Source: Datisca glomerata (lineage: Eukaryota; Streptophyta; Magnoliopsida; Cucurbitales; Datiscaceae). From it: a DNA stretch of 64,000 bases. The notes beneath the pieces are model-generated. The model saw only the letters and a program-made list of their open reading frames with translations, made no database searches and was not told the origin of the DNA. Location of the stretch: assembly GCA_003255025.1 (NCBI GenBank), contig QANY01013337.1:1118237-1182236 (forward strand). Reading direction: 5' to 3'. The translations under genes were made by a program, and so were the position numbers. Shown in pieces: positions 1 to 12,059 of the stretch; within the stretch, counting starts at the first letter, position 1; each line of letters starts with the position of its first letter.

Positions 1-2058
1 CAGAATTGTTATACTCAGCATAATATAATGTATTGAGTGCAAACTCTCCTGACCATATATGCCAACCAGTAGGATCAATCAAACTATCAATGTAAGATTG
101 CATCACAATTGTTCTCGAGTACTCCTTCCATGGCCTCCCTAAATAACTCTTCGTCCCGAACGTTCCAGACGTCAAGCTGCTCGTCGCTTTTATCGTGCAA
201 TTATGGATAGAGGTGCCCGTATTTTGATTAGGGTCGGTCCGTCCTTGCGCGGTGAGCGCGTTGAATTGTCCTTTGAGGGGTAGACGAGCGTAAATGTTGC
301 AGTTTTGTAAAACAACGGCCGCGTTTCCGAATATGAAGTCGATGGTGCCGTAAACGTCACATTCACGGTAGAATTGGCGGAGGGAATGTGTATAGAGTGT
401 GTCTTGGTAGCCTTCGAAACTGCAGGTGTAGAATGTGGTTAAATCTGCTACTACTCTTAATGCAACTGCTTGCTGATTTATTGCTCCTGCTATGTTTCTA
501 ATTGTTACGTTCACTCCCATGAACCCTGTTGCCTCCACAGCTGCAAAATTTGGAAGCACAAAAATATGTTGAATGTAAATATGTAATATGTATGTATATG
601 TCCCATATGTGTAGATACATATGATTAATCCTTTCCAACTCACGAACACTCATGAGGTTGTGAGTCTTATAAAATTTGTAGCTTTGTAAAATAAACAAAA
701 GATTAATTACTTGTACGCAGCTAAACTTAAGCTATGAAAGGCTCTTCTGTACATTATCGTACATGAGATTTTATATTTTCATAACATTTAACGTGGTATT
801 GATATCATAAACTTAAATTCTCATATGCATATATCAAAAAATTTATTTTCTTTCATTATAATGGATTTATACAATATATCGTTTTAATTCATTTTCTTCT
901 AAATATGTCATTTTGTTCGATAATATTGAATATGTACAGTACAAGAGGAAAGAGAAACGATGGCGAGAATGAGAGAGAAATTTTCTTGTTTCTCTATGTC
1001 GTCACCTTTATCTCTTTCTCTTTCTCCCTACATGGTATTAGTATAGTAATTATGAACAAAGTTTTCCTTTGTAAATAAAAGCAGTTGTAATACTTACCAA
1101 AGGTTGCACTGTTGTATGTTGTCCACCCCTCCCCGACACTTCGATTACCTGTGATGATTGTTTGATTTATACCATCTCCTATCATCAATAGATACTTCTT
1201 GTTCACCGGAACCACCACATTTTCTTGATAAACACCCGCCGTGACGTAAATCAAGAAGTATCCACTTGTCGCGAGCGAATTGTTTGGAGCCGCTCTTATG
1301 GCGTCAGTGATATTGGTGAAGTTTCCTGTTCCATCTTGACTAACAACCACAATACCATTGATCAATACTTGCTCATCCGCCGCGTCAAGAAGCTTCCTCC
1401 GAGGACGGTTCACCACCCAATCGAAAACAGCACGAGTTTGGGGCGACATTTTCATTGGGATTCGTCCCTTCTGGAACTGGACATGTTGTTTAATAGGAAA
1501 ATCTGTTGTTATTCTGTTGCGAGGAACCCAGCCCTTTACGAACAAAGACAAACAAAGACTATACAACTTGGTGTCATTAGAGAGTGAGGCCAATAGATCG
1601 TCATCCTCACTCAATGAAGAAGCAGTAGCAAGGCCATCTAAACAAGTCTCTTGATTTGTTAAAATAGCACTAAGCAATGTTTGAATGTCGTCGGCTCGTA
1701 CACTGGGAAGAACATCGCTAGTTTTGTTGACAACGTCAAAGGTGTTTGATATAAACTCTATATTGCGCGTCGTGAGTGACAAGCAATCCTCGAGAGCGCG
1801 GATGGCTAGCGTCGACAAGGAAGAGCTAGTTTTGAGATACCTTTTTACTAGGTCAAAAAACTTAGGAGATTGTAGCAATGCACGACGGATCGAAAAACGA
1901 CCTGAGTCATGGACGTTGGCCATAGAGTTGGGGAGCACGGATTCACAATAAGAAGGGTCATGGGTGGACTTGCAAATGGTGACAGGAGAGTCATCTGCAA
2001 GAGAAGAAGAGCTTAATAGAGAAAGAAGAATGAAGAGAAAAAAGAGTTTAGAAGCCAT
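1..2058 (-). CDS. Pectinesterase with N-terminal inhibitor pro-domain (type I PME), 3' end outside window
   Basis: Predicted secreted wall enzyme that removes methyl esters from homogalacturonan. Exon 1 runs 2058 to 1098; a GT-AG intron fills 1097-541; exon 2 runs 540 to the window edge, and joining restores the frame at a split Ala codon (residue 321). A signal peptide covers about residues 1-21. The inhibitor-like pro-domain has Cys29, Cys38 and later cysteines, and an RKLL processing site lies near 221-224. The catalytic domain shows all expected residues with family spacing: Gln344, Gln366 and Asp367 (YQDTLY), Asp388 (DFIFGN), Arg456 and Trp458 (LGRPW). About 500 residues are visible and the C-terminus is cut off by the window. 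The start Met is followed directly by the hydrophobic signal. No breaks are seen, so the gene looks functional. The paralogue cannot be named from the sequence. Confidence 0.95.
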
Positions 2059-2108
2059 TGTTTTTGGGGTATGAGGGAATGTGTGTTTAGGTTTTAGAAA
2101 ATAAGGTT

Positions 2109-2117
2109 AATATATAT
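2109..2117 (-). promoter_or_regulatory. TATA-box candidate for the pectinesterase gene
   Basis: Read on the minus strand this is a TATATATT-like run about 50 bp upstream of the ATG at 2058. That spacing would place transcription start about 20-30 nt before the ATG, giving a short leader. The region is AT-rich in general, so this is positional inference. Confidence 0.4.
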
Positions 2118-2699
2118 GAAGGAAGAGGGAGACTTAGGAGAGTTTACTTGAGAAAGAAAGAAGATTATTTTTCAAGGGATTAGACTTTTGACTTTAAAGA
2201 GTATACTATAATATATGTGAAGCCAGACATGCAAAAAAATGTGTAAGCTTCAATTCATTCATTCCAACTTGCACATAATTTAGCTTTTCATACTCATTGG
2301 GATTGAGGTTTTGAGCTTGCTTTGTTTTGACTAGATTTGGTTATCAACTTGCACAGTTTTTTATTTTGGAAATAAAAAAAGACTTAAATAAAGTTTGCTA
2401 GATGTATATTTTAATTTTAACTGTTTACAAATTTTTTATATATAAACAAGTTTTCTGAAAATTTATTTAGACTAAAACAATTCATATATATTGATACCAA
2501 ATATATCTTTTGATATTGTTTTCCAAAAAACTACATGGTTTCCCTTATTTTTTTTCTTTTTCTTAAAACACATGGTTTCCCTTATTTGCTCAAGGGAGGC
2601 ATGTTGCACATAGAACATTGAGTATGTATGAAGAGTACATGGTAGTTTATGAGATTTTCCTAATCTACTTGCATTACAAAAACTCAAGACTTTTGTGTT

Positions 2700-3150
2700 G
2701 GTTTTAAACATTGATGTGTTTAAGGTCTTGATCAACTATTGTCAGGGAAGGATGATCTAATCTCGAGTGCCACAAGACAATATTCCTCATATCAAAAGAA
2801 TTACAATTGTCCACGTAATTAGAGTTGGAGTTTGTATTACTATCAGAAGAATTGTTGACAAAAGTTATAGAACAACTAGGACTACAAATTGAATTTGAGC
2901 TCAAGGATTTAAAAGAGTCATACCTATTTAGACATATAACCCATCTTTAACTTTCCCGGAGAGGAGTTCTTTCTTGGTGTCCTCATCCCTACAAACACAT
3001 TATTATCATTGGTAAGTCTAAAAATACTTAACAGGTACTCTAAGCGTAGATTTCAAAGATAAGGGGTACATATTAACGGGTAGAGCAGAAGAACCAACAC
3101 GTGAAGTATTAAGAAGCTCTCGATCTCCAACAGATAAGCGTTCAAGACTA
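2700..3150 (-). mobile_element. Ty1/copia fragment (end of protease region and GAG-pre-integrase domain), decayed
   Basis: On the minus strand, short blocks in different frames match the copia protein order: a YPLSLKSTLRVP-like stretch, a LTNDNNVFV-like stretch, then LLSGKVKDGLYV, and LWHSRLDHPSL, the hallmark of the pre-integrase domain just before integrase. The blocks are split by frameshifts and a stop, so it is a relic. A TGTTAG-like start near 3487 on the same strand could be an LTR edge of the same relic, but I cannot confirm that. No integrase or reverse transcriptase follows. Confidence 0.7.
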
Positions 3151-3535
3151 TGATACACTCATTTGCTAAGTTGAGATTATTTAGATCTGACTATTACATG
3201 ATTACACTGCCAAACACTCTTTCTGTCATTTAAGCTCTTAGCCATTGAAAAGCAATTGTTCTTTACGCCATTTAAATGCTTGTTCTGCATTGGCTGTGAT
3301 AGCAAATGAAGAATCAAGATGATCATAGGAACACAACAGAATTCTGACTAAACAGATTATGTCAACGTAAAGGACTGAGATACTTGCTTTGTAGAGAAGA
3401 TACAACCAAGACTTCATTCTAGTTACCTTAGTAACTAAAACAACTTGCTAATAATTATTTAATAACCGACTTTAACAAACAACTAACTCTCACCTGACTA
3501 GGGAAGTCAGGTTAATAAACAGACTATATAGTTCT
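3151..3535. other. Unassigned AT-rich stretch, possibly LTR/gag remnant
   Basis: No convincing reading frame. Position and orientation next to the copia fragment make decayed LTR or gag sequence plausible, but no motif supports it. Confidence 0.3.
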
Positions 3536-3537
3536 TG

Positions 3538-4487
3538 TTAGGGGTGTTAAAAATGTACCGAATCGATTAAACTGAATCGAACCGAATTGAAAATGATCGG
3601 TTCGGTCGGTTCTATATATATCAGCTATTCAGTTCAACTCGACTTAGTAGATAAATCGAAGTTTCGGTTCGGTTAAAAATTTTATATATTTCGAACCGAA
3701 CCGAACCGAAACGAATTATAATAAAGCATGTCGTTTTGTACAATAGTTCACACATTCCTCATTCCTTCCAACATGTCATTTTATGTAAGTATAAAGGCTT
3801 GTTTTTTTTTTTTTTTGCATTTTCATTACAGTCCCCCCCTTCTCAAGCTTCAAGCCACAACTAACTCTCCTCCCTATCTTTGTCGTCTGCGACCAACGTT
3901 TCTGAGCAGGGATCAGGAGCGGCGCCAGTGCGATCTCCTCTCTATCTCTGTCAGTTTGATTCTTCTTTATGGTTCTCTTTCTCCTTCCCTCCCTCGTGTT
4001 TCTCTTTCTCCCTTCATGATTCTCTTTTTTCTTCTATGATTCGTTATGATTTCTAAGTTCTGCGTTCCTTCTCTGCTCCTTCTCCATGTTCCTTCTGAGT
4101 TCTACATTTAGGGCTTGAGACTAGGATTTCTAAGCAAACAATCTCTATGTTCTGGGCTAAAATGACCAAACAATCTCTACGTTCCTTCGTTAGGATTTTT
4201 GAGTAAATAATCTATGCGTTCTGGGCTATAATGAGCAAACAATCTTTGCGTTCCTTCGTTAGTATTTCTGAGTTCTGCGTTTAGGGCTTGAACTTCAGTG
4301 ATTCTGTGTTTAAGGTTGTTGGTGATTCTATGTTAAGGTTGAACTCCGCAAGTCACGGTTTAGTTCGGTGCTGTGCATATGAGTTTCACGCTTTGGTTTG
4401 ATTCGTCATATTGCCGAACCGAAAGTTTTGGTTCAGTTCATTTTTTCCTTAAATAACCGATCGAACCCAACCGTGAACACATCTATT
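3538..4487. mobile_element. Non-autonomous element with CCGAACC-rich ends (copy 1)
   Basis: The left end starts AGGGGTGTTAAAAA and is followed by repeated CCGAACCGAA/TTCGGTTCGG blocks in both orientations (3555-3720). The right end (4390-4487) carries the same blocks and ends in a degenerate inverted copy of the left terminus (GATGTGTTCACGGTTGGG read from the right). The middle is pyrimidine-rich with duplicated phrases (CAATCTCTACGTTC, TTCTGCGTT) and has no protein. Ends of this type are common in non-autonomous, possibly hAT-like, plant DNA elements. The class is inferred, and a target duplication was not resolved. Confidence 0.55.
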
Positions 4488-4783
4488 TCTTGAATCTTCT
4501 GATTTAGGCGTAGTTGCTTTAGTCACTTAGTTGCAGTGTGATGAATATCTATCTTGTATGTTTTATCAGTGTGAGATAAATAATAAGTGATTTAAATCAC
4601 TTTCTCTGTGCTTAGTCTGCATTCACGATTTGATGAAATGACTACAAACCCTCATTGAAAGTATCTTACTACTTTAAAATCGTAAAACATACATAATATC
4701 TTTGTCTACATACATTACCTATGTTTTGAATGGATCCAAAATTTTCTTACATTTTAAACTGGAGTGTCGATCATTTATCATTC

Positions 4784-4788
<5 letters not shown>

Positions 4789-4814
<26 letters not shown>

Positions 4815-4815
4815 N
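4789..4815. repeat. (TA)n microsatellite ending in an N
   Basis: About 13 TA units, followed by a single undetermined base at 4815; probably an assembly uncertainty in a slippery repeat. Confidence 0.9.
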
Positions 4816-4989
4816 TCTCACATTTTTCTCCTTTTCTATTTTTCACATTTCTCCATTTTTACATTTGTCTTATCTCTCTTTAATGGTTAATTTACATGTT
4901 GTGGTTTAAATTGTGATTTTTTGTTATAATGCATGAAAAACTTAGAATATTTTGAAACATGTATGATTAAATTCATTGATAGATCTCTT

Positions 4990-5160
4990 GAAAAAAAAGT
5001 TTGGAGGACCGTAAAACCCGACCAGACCGATCAATTATTTTACGCTCCGGTCAGTTCGGTTTATATGCACATAATTGGTCGGCTCGATCCTTATTTTGAC
5101 AAGACCGTGAGTTTGACCTAATTTTTATGCTAAAAATCAGATCGAACCGACCATGCGTAC
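4990..5160. repeat. Decayed CCGAACC-family sequence (copy 2)
   Basis: CCGACCAGACCGATC, CCGGTCAGTTCGG and GATCGAACCGACCATG blocks repeat the style of copy 1 in about 170 bp. It looks like an end-only or internally deleted relative. No coding content. Confidence 0.4.
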
Positions 5161-5932
5161 CACTAACATCAAACAAATCATCTTCAGAATACAACATACA
5201 ACCTACAATGACAAATTTATAGATATCTCTTGTTAAACAGTGAAAAACGTTCTGGAGTGAAGAAGACAAGGTACGTAAATGAATTTTGGTAGTTGGGATC
5301 ATTATATATAGACAGAAGACCATTTATTTTTAGGAGTTGTAACTCTTGGAGAACTGTACTTTCATAAGAGTTGTAACTCTTCAATTTTGCTTAAACTGTA
5401 TATAACTGCAGGGGCAGTAATTCTGTGTATCCAACTCGTATGGAAAATAAAATTATATATAGCTATCCAATTCAGGTGGCAAGTGTCAGGTGCCAATGAT
5501 GTGCCACATGCACCAGAGAAGTATTCCTTCAAAACAACTTTCAATTCAATTTACCACTTGATATGTATAATGACGTAATTCAGATCGAAGATCACTAAGT
5601 AATTGATCAAATTTTAAGAAATTATGTGATGTATCAATTATTTATAGATTATTATTTTCACACTTATTAAAATATTTTATAAAACTAACATATAAATGAT
5701 TAATACGTCACTTGATCAATTATTTATCGTGTATAATTATGGTACACAAACCAATTTAATATTACAATCTACCCAAATATATATAACAGTGCACTTAACA
5801 TAATGTGTCTAAGATCACGTACAAAATAATTTCAATCATAAGTTTATCCTTCGAAACATGACCCAAAACGCTTGTGTCCTCTTATGTACCTGCTTATCGT
5901 CTTAATCTATGTTTGTACGAGCTTACCAATAT
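5161..5932. other. AT-rich spacer before element A
   Basis: No gene, splice pattern or repeat recognised. Confidence 0.5.
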
Positions 5933-6460
5933 TGAATTCTAGAAAAACTTTACAATGACGGAAAATTATTCCGGGCATTGACACTGGGTCAGTGTGGTCC
6001 TTAAATTATTTTTGGAGTAATCTGGATCACACAAAACTCAGTAGGTAACATGTTTGTTTATTTTTTGTTCATCAAATACGTGGTGAGTTTGACTAAATAT
6101 GTACTAAGGTTTACCAATTACGTAGTGAGATTCACCAAATACATACAAATTAATGATTTTTGGAAGGGTTCACCAAATACGTAGTCGGACGAGCTTACCA
6201 ATATTAAATTCTAGGAAAACTTTACAATGCCGGGAAATTATTCTCGGCATTGACACTGAGTCATTGTGGTCCTTAAATTACTTTTGGAGTAATCTGTACC
6301 ACACAAAACCTAGCAGGTAACAAGTTTGTTTGTTTTTTGTCCATCAAATACGTAGTCGCTTTACAAATACGTACTGAGGTTCACCAAATACATATAAATT
6401 AATGATTTTTGGAGGGGTTCACCAAATACGTTGTGGGGTTCACCAAATACGTTGTGGGGT
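5917..6460. repeat. Tandem duplication (about 270 bp) of element A's left end plus flank
   Basis: The flank CGAGCTTACCAATATT, the terminus and the first subterminal boxes at 5917-6186 are repeated from about 6187. Because host flank is included, the duplication happened after insertion. The second copy keeps a better terminal palindrome (CAATGCCGGGAA ... TTCTCGGCATTG). Confidence 0.75.
5933..5941. repeat. Left target-site duplication of element A (TGAATTCTA)
   Basis: The same 9 bp recur at 11693-11701 immediately after the right end. A 9-bp duplication is typical of Mutator-like elements. Confidence 0.8.
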
Positions 6461-6640
6461 TCACCAAATACGTACAAATTAATAATTCTTGGAGGGGTTC
6501 ACTAATTACATATTGAGGTTCACCAAATATGTACAAAATAATAATTCTTGGAGAGATTCACCAAATACGTACAGCAGTTCATCAATTATGTACTAGGGTT
6601 CAACAATTATGTAGTGGGGTTCACCAAATATATATAAAAT
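6030..6640. repeat. Subterminal array of TTCACCAAATACGTA boxes in element A
   Basis: More than a dozen degenerate copies of GGTTCACCAAATACGTA, spaced about 20-35 bp and interspersed with ACAAATTAATAATTCTTGG, all in one orientation. The same box is found in element B. Transposase-binding subterminal sites are a reasonable reading but unproven. Confidence 0.75.
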
Positions 6641-6649
6641 AATAATTCT

Positions 6650-8040
6650 TGGTCACTTTCAAACACTTAGTCATTTTCACAAACTTGGTTTTTTTTTTAC
6701 ATTTCACCATTTTCATACCTTAATCATTTTAACATACTTTGTCATTTTCATGTGCTTAGTTATTTTCACAACTTAGCCTTTTTGCAACTTAATTATTTCA
6801 AACACTTAACTATTTCACACACTTAACCATTTTCACACACTTAAATGTAGAGGTAAAGAATATTATTGGATGGGTTCACCAAAAATGCCACAAAAGCTCG
6901 TCTCGCTTGATACTTGTCACAAAAATACAACAACATTATCATAACAACTTTTATCGAGTTTATGAATAAGTGTTCAATTGCTTCGTGAATGTTTTCATTG
7001 AGGAAATGAGTTTTTGGTGAACCACAATACATATTTGGTGAACACTAAAAAATACAATTGCCGCTCTTCAGCCTCCAAATGCCATTCTCCAACCTCCAAA
7101 TGCTATCCTGAAGGTGCAAATCGTCTTTCATTATTGCCAAACGCTAGTTTAATGGCTCAAATTGCTAAGTGTCATTTACACACACTTAGCAATCTTTGCA
7201 ACTTAGACAATTTCACACACTTAATCATTTTCACACACTTAGTCATTTTCACACATTTGATCATTTCATACAGTTAAACATTTTCGCATACTTTATAATA
7301 ATCGATAAATTATATATTCACGCACTTGGTCATTTTCACACATTTTCATATACTTGTCATTTTCATGTAATTGTTTTGCTACACTTCATCATTTTTATAA
7401 ACTAAGTCATTTTTACACGCTTAACCATATTTTCATGCACTAAGACATTTTTCACATACACTTAGTCATTTTTATAATTTTTCACATACACTTTGTAATT
7501 TTCATTTACTTAGTAATTTTCTCATCCTTTGTCATTTTTATGTACTTGTTTTGTCACTTAGTCATATTTTTATTCACTTAGAAATATTTTCTCTACTTTA
7601 TCATTTTCATGTAAGTATTTTGATGGAACTCAACAATTTTCATGAACTTAATCATTTTCACAAGGTAGCCATTTTTCACATAATTATTTTGATACACTTA
7701 ACTTTTTTTATACACTTAATCATTTTCACACGCTTGGGCATTTTCATACCTTTAATTATTTTCACACAGTTAATCATTTTCACATGTTTAGTCTTTTTCA
7801 TAGACTTGTCAATTTCCATACACACATTTACCAATTTCATACACTTGCCATTTTCATACAGTTAGTCATTTTGACACGCTTAATCATTTTCATGCTTAGT
7901 CATTTTCATACGCTTAACCATTTTTATACGTTTAATCATTTTCATAAAAATAGTCATTTTACACAGTATACATTTTTTATAAACTTAGCAAATTTAACGT
8001 ACTTAGTCATTTCCAATACAAAACTCATATGTAAATATTT
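6650..8040. repeat. Minisatellite of CACTTAGTCATTTTCACA units, interrupted
   Basis: Around 50 degenerate units of about 18-22 bp (variants of CACTTAATCATTTTCAC). They are interrupted at 6840-7160 by a segment homologous to element B. The reading frames it contains (rich in HFHT/FIHL) are by-products of the repeat, not genes. Confidence 0.85.
6850..7010 (-). repeat. Segment inverted relative to element B
   Basis: Read on the minus strand it matches 13480-13600 of element B (AATTGAACACTTAT, CATAAACTCG, GACAAGTATCAAGCGAGA). The following stretch 7015-7160 matches 13060-13240 in direct orientation. Element A has therefore suffered an internal inversion. Confidence 0.75.
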
Positions 8041-10585
8041 ATAAAAAAACTTGTCTGCATATAAGAAAAAGTAATTCGAATTCTTCTTTAAAAAGGTATT
8101 TCATTCATTAGTAACACTATATATTAAATTATTAATATTTTTGTTGTTATAAATCCCTTCTAAACACTCTAAAAACACACTTCAAGTATACATGGAATTC
8201 CTTTCACAATGTTTATAGACTTTTTTGTTGAGAAATGATGATGGAGTTTTTTAAATGACTACTTCAACTGCATCATTTTTACTCTCGAGATCAAGTTGCA
8301 ATGGTTTCTCATCTCTGATATGTACTCTTTGTAGAGATCCTTCCATTTATACAAGCTCTCTTTAAGGGCTTCATCGTTAAAACATGGAATAGTGCTTTAG
8401 GCAAAAACTCTGAATCTCACATTGAATAATGACAAGCTTAGCAACTTATCTAATTTTATTTATTGCACAGAGAAACTGACAGAAAATGAAAACTAACAAA
8501 TAGTATATAGGACTAACCTTTTTTACCCTTTTTCTATACATCTTAACATATCAATGGTAAAAGCATTTCTAGTGTTCCAAAATATTTGATATTTGACATT
8601 AAAGTACATATAGGGATAGATCTCCACTCAAATCCCGACCATATGAAAATTCCAGTTCTAAAATGGCCTTAAATAGTTAATATTGGCCTCGACATCTTAA
8701 TGAAAAATGCTAAACAACCTAACAAAAGAATGAAGAAGAAAAAACATATTTTATCAGCTCGCAGTCTAAACCAAGACCCAATCAAAAGGATAATTAAGTA
8801 TTATTTTCAGTCTTAAGGGGTCCAAACTATTTAGCACAAATTATAGCGTATAAGAAAGAAAAATGACATATTTCTCCTTCAACCAGCTGCACATATCCAT
8901 GCCTCACCTAATCAAATACTGAGACTTTATCCAAAATTAATCATTTTTATAAAATTTCTCAAAAACATTCAAAGCAAAATACCATCCAACTCTACTAATT
9001 AATCAAGTAACCCTAAGAGTTCTCTTTAATTTCTTGATTTCTTTCCCCAATTAATCAAGTAACCCTAAAAGGTATATCAAGTTAATGATATATCCAAAAA
9101 TATATACTTATCGAAGCAAACTACTTAACATATCAGTGGTAAAAGCATTTACAGTGTTTCAAAACAAGTAAGTTTCTTCAATAGTAATTTTCATTTTAAT
9201 AAACACATATGATACATCAAAATTGATAGGTAAAGCAATGAACAAAGAGGCACTTAGAAAGTTTTACAAGGCTTTACCAAAGAGGCACTCGTGAGCTTGC
9301 GTTGTTCTGCAACGCTGGCGACATCTCTATCAGATTATAAACATGTAAAGCTTCCAAATGGTAGCTAATTACCCGTTGATCAGAACAAATTTCACCACAA
9401 GGGTAGGTACCTTGAACACATTTAATCACCCACAATATACAGTAAACACTATATGAGGGAAAATAATATAGCCGCAAGGAGAAAAAATCCAAGATTCAAG
9501 GTTAATAAAAAAGAACTATAACTGAATAAAAGGGACAATACTAAATGGCAAGATTATATGTATAAAGTTGGTTCCCAAGCTTGAAATCAAATAAGGGTGG
9601 CCTCATTAGTTAAACGGTATTGAGTACCTCAACGGAAACATAATATGAAACACAAATATTAGGTAGGAAACTATATCTTCTAGCAACAGTTCCCTCCCTC
9701 CCTCTAATCCCTCACAAAAAAGGATAAATTAAAAAAAGGTTATATCAGCCTATAACCTGTTACCTACATTTCTCAAATATATCAAAATCTGTACATATAT
9801 GGGTTGTCAAACACAAAGTCATTCAATTAATAATATTATATAGGGTAATACCCTTTCCTTTAAATTAAAAAAAAGTTTTGACCATTATAAGCCAGACTTC
9901 ATTATCTCCATTTTAACAATGAATATGGACTTAAAATCCTTTCTTTCAACTTACGGAGGCAGCTAAGATCACAGACATCCAGGCTCAAACCAACTGAATA
10001 GCATTCAACATGCTAAATCATTCGCTTTTTTATTCCATGTGACTTGAAATAAAAGGCAAGCAGCCACTACTTTTCTAAGGGATATAAAATTATCAAACTT
10101 GGTCAATCAATCTAAATTCATGCAAACCAAACAGAAAAAACACATAACATCATAAGTCAATATATACCTCATCAATAGTCTGAGTTTTATGGTTTCAGTG
10201 CATATAGTGATTACTTTTAATTTCTCATAAATATCGGTCCATGAGAAACTGCAATGCATAGCACATAAAAATGAGACCACCAATAACATCAACCACCAAA
10301 AACAAAAAGATGTACATAAAAATGAGATCATTCATTCATCTATAGTTCTACACAACTTTACCTTGTAATGTCCATGACTGTATAAAGGTTCAACTGTGTT
10401 ACTGGAACATTTCGAGACATATCTCATCCAACCTACTTTTCCTTATATTAGAAAATTAAAAATAGATTTATAGATATTTACATAAACAAAAATCGTAGCA
10501 AAACATACAAAAACAAAGCAGAGCCCAACAATCAAAGCAAAATATAAAAAAACAAAGCAAACAAGACAAATAAAAAATCAAAGGC
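8041..10585. other. Element A interior without a recognised gene
   Basis: AT-rich. A phrase of about 40 bp (CTTAACATATCA.TGGTAAAAGCATTT) occurs at 8541 and 9124, and AATCAAGTAACCCTAA is repeated near 9000-9075. Intron-like sequence of a captured gene is possible, but I recognise no exon. Confidence 0.45.
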
Positions 10586-10589
10586 ATAC

Positions 10590-11075
10590 ACATCTTAGAT
10601 CTGGATGCTCCTCAAAGTGAATAACAAACCTGAAAACCAGCAAATCAAAACCACATCATAAAGATTACACAATCACATAAGGCAATCTAAACCATGGCAG
10701 ATGAATTTTAAAAAAATACCTTGTAGGCAATCACAAATTTTTGCCTCTTTTCGAATTACATCAAGCATGGAATCAATAAGCACATCACCTTGGGTGTAAT
10801 GCCCTTTAGCCTAGTGCTTTCGGGCACTAGACTGGCCAAAAATAAAATTATAAGGCCTAAAGATCTGACTATAAGGACCAGATATGAGACTATCCATGGT
10901 ACCAGATTCAAGATTATTGAGAATAGCGCGAGGAACAAACCTCCCATCACTTGCTCCATTGCAGTAGACATTAATCCTCTTAACCTGTACATCAGAATCA
11001 GCGGAGGTACCTTGGTACTTTGTCAGATCAAAGGCTCTCGCTCCATCACCATTGGGGCTAAGCCACAAATTGCTT
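10590..11075 (-). pseudogene. Captured beta-tubulin gene fragment inside element A
   Basis: On the minus strand the first block (about 11024-10720) reads like beta-tubulin residues of about 58-131: [47 protein letters not shown], then in another frame [20 protein letters not shown] and CDCLQ. It stops at a GT donor (10719) exactly where plant beta-tubulin genes have their first intron. After about 85 bp, FQVCYSL continues the protein near 10635. A frameshift near 10810, a lost acceptor AG and a missing N-terminus and remainder show it is a non-functional piece. Retention of the intron shows genomic DNA, not mRNA, was captured. The donor gene is elsewhere in the genome. Confidence 0.9.
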
Positions 11076-11692
11076 CATCTGGACCACTACCACCACCATT
11101 AACGGCAAAACCCAGGCCCACTAGAGCCAAGAAGGTACAACAGAAGGACGAAACACTGTTGGGAAAAAGGGATGAACAATCATAGTAGAAAGAGTATGAG
11201 AAGGGGGTGGGGAGAGAGAGAGCACCGATGACGAAGCTTCTTAGATTTCTCCTAAACGACGACAGATTGATCTTCGCCTTCCCTAGGTTGGTTGAAGCGA
11301 AGAGGAAAGGAAAATTCGTCACCTAAGTTGTAGAGTAGAGAAAATGGCATGTCCTTTTTGGGTTGAAAATCGCGTGCCCTAGACGATGAAAAGAGAGCAC
11401 GTCGATGAAGATATAGAGCTTGAGTTTGGTGAAGAAGAAGAAATCGTGCGTTCGTTGTTTACGTTGGAGGTTGGAGAAGAAATCACGCTTTCGTTATTGG
11501 GTGCCCTAAGTTTTTTGTTGTAGTCAAAGAAGGTAAAAATGGACAGATGAAGGAGATGGAAACCTATTCTACCAATTTCAAAAGAAATTAAAAACCATCT
11601 TATGGATGTGATTAATCTAGCCATATCCTATGATTAGGATTAATCCTAGCATCAATGCTGAGAAAAAAATTCTCAGCATCGAAGAGGAATCC

Positions 11693-11701
11693 TGAATTCT
11701 A
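11693..11701. repeat. Right target-site duplication of element A (TGAATTCTA)
   Basis: Matches 5933-5941. Confidence 0.8.
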
Positions 11702-11967
11702 TACCAAATTCAATCACAAAATTAATTCAAAGCTAAAATTCTTATAGTTGACTCTGAATTACAAAATTTGGCGAGTTGAGTTCTCAAAGTGTATGTTCAA
11801 AGTACTTATCAAGACAAACTTGAAAGAGCAACATGTGGTTTAATTGAAAAATCATGTTCCTCCTCCCCAAGTCCTACGGTTCACTACTTCTTTAATTTTT
11901 ATAACTAATAAATTAAAATAAAATTAGTCAACAGTTTTTTGGTTTAGATATTATAAATAATATAGTG

Positions 11968-11978
11968 CCCTAATTAAG
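11968..11978. repeat. Left target-site duplication of element B (CCCTAATTAAG)
   Basis: The same 11 bp are found at 24001-24011, immediately after the right end of element B. Only 266 bp separate it from the right TSD of element A. Confidence 0.8.
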
Positions 11979-12059
11979 GGATTTTTTATCATGCTGGGGT
12001 TTTTCCCCGACATTAGCGCTGGGCCATTATGGTTCTTGGATTACTTTTAGAACAATCTG

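Larger units (their letters stand above)
5942..11692 (+). mobile_element. Element A: non-autonomous, Pack-MULE-like Mutator element (5.75 kb)
   Basis: It is bounded by TSD TGAATTCTA and imperfect inverted ends of about 48 bp. The right end read inward (GGATTCCTCTTCGATGCTG) closely matches the left end of element B (GGATTTTTTATCATGCTG). Each terminus also folds on itself, with GCCGGGAA/TTCTCGGC-type arms. Inside, in order: TTCACCAAATACGTA box arrays, a TCATTTTCACAC minisatellite, about 2.5 kb without recognised genes, a captured beta-tubulin fragment on the minus strand, and a right subterminal region (11200-11690) shared with element B. No transposase is present, so movement would need one supplied in trans. 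An open frame at 9274-9492 (minus) is not recognised. Confidence 0.8.

Noticed and set aside
6650..8040. Several open frames of 60-100 codons and a CRISPR-like look of short regular repeats
   Set aside because: Units are degenerate, without unique spacers, and lie in a plant transposon; the frames are repeat artefacts.
9274..9492. 72-codon minus-strand frame in element A as a captured gene
   Set aside because: No family recognised and no splice sites to support it; left as unassigned.
10790..11185. 131-codon plus-strand frame
   Set aside because: It is antisense to the tubulin fragment; the minus strand carries the recognisable protein.
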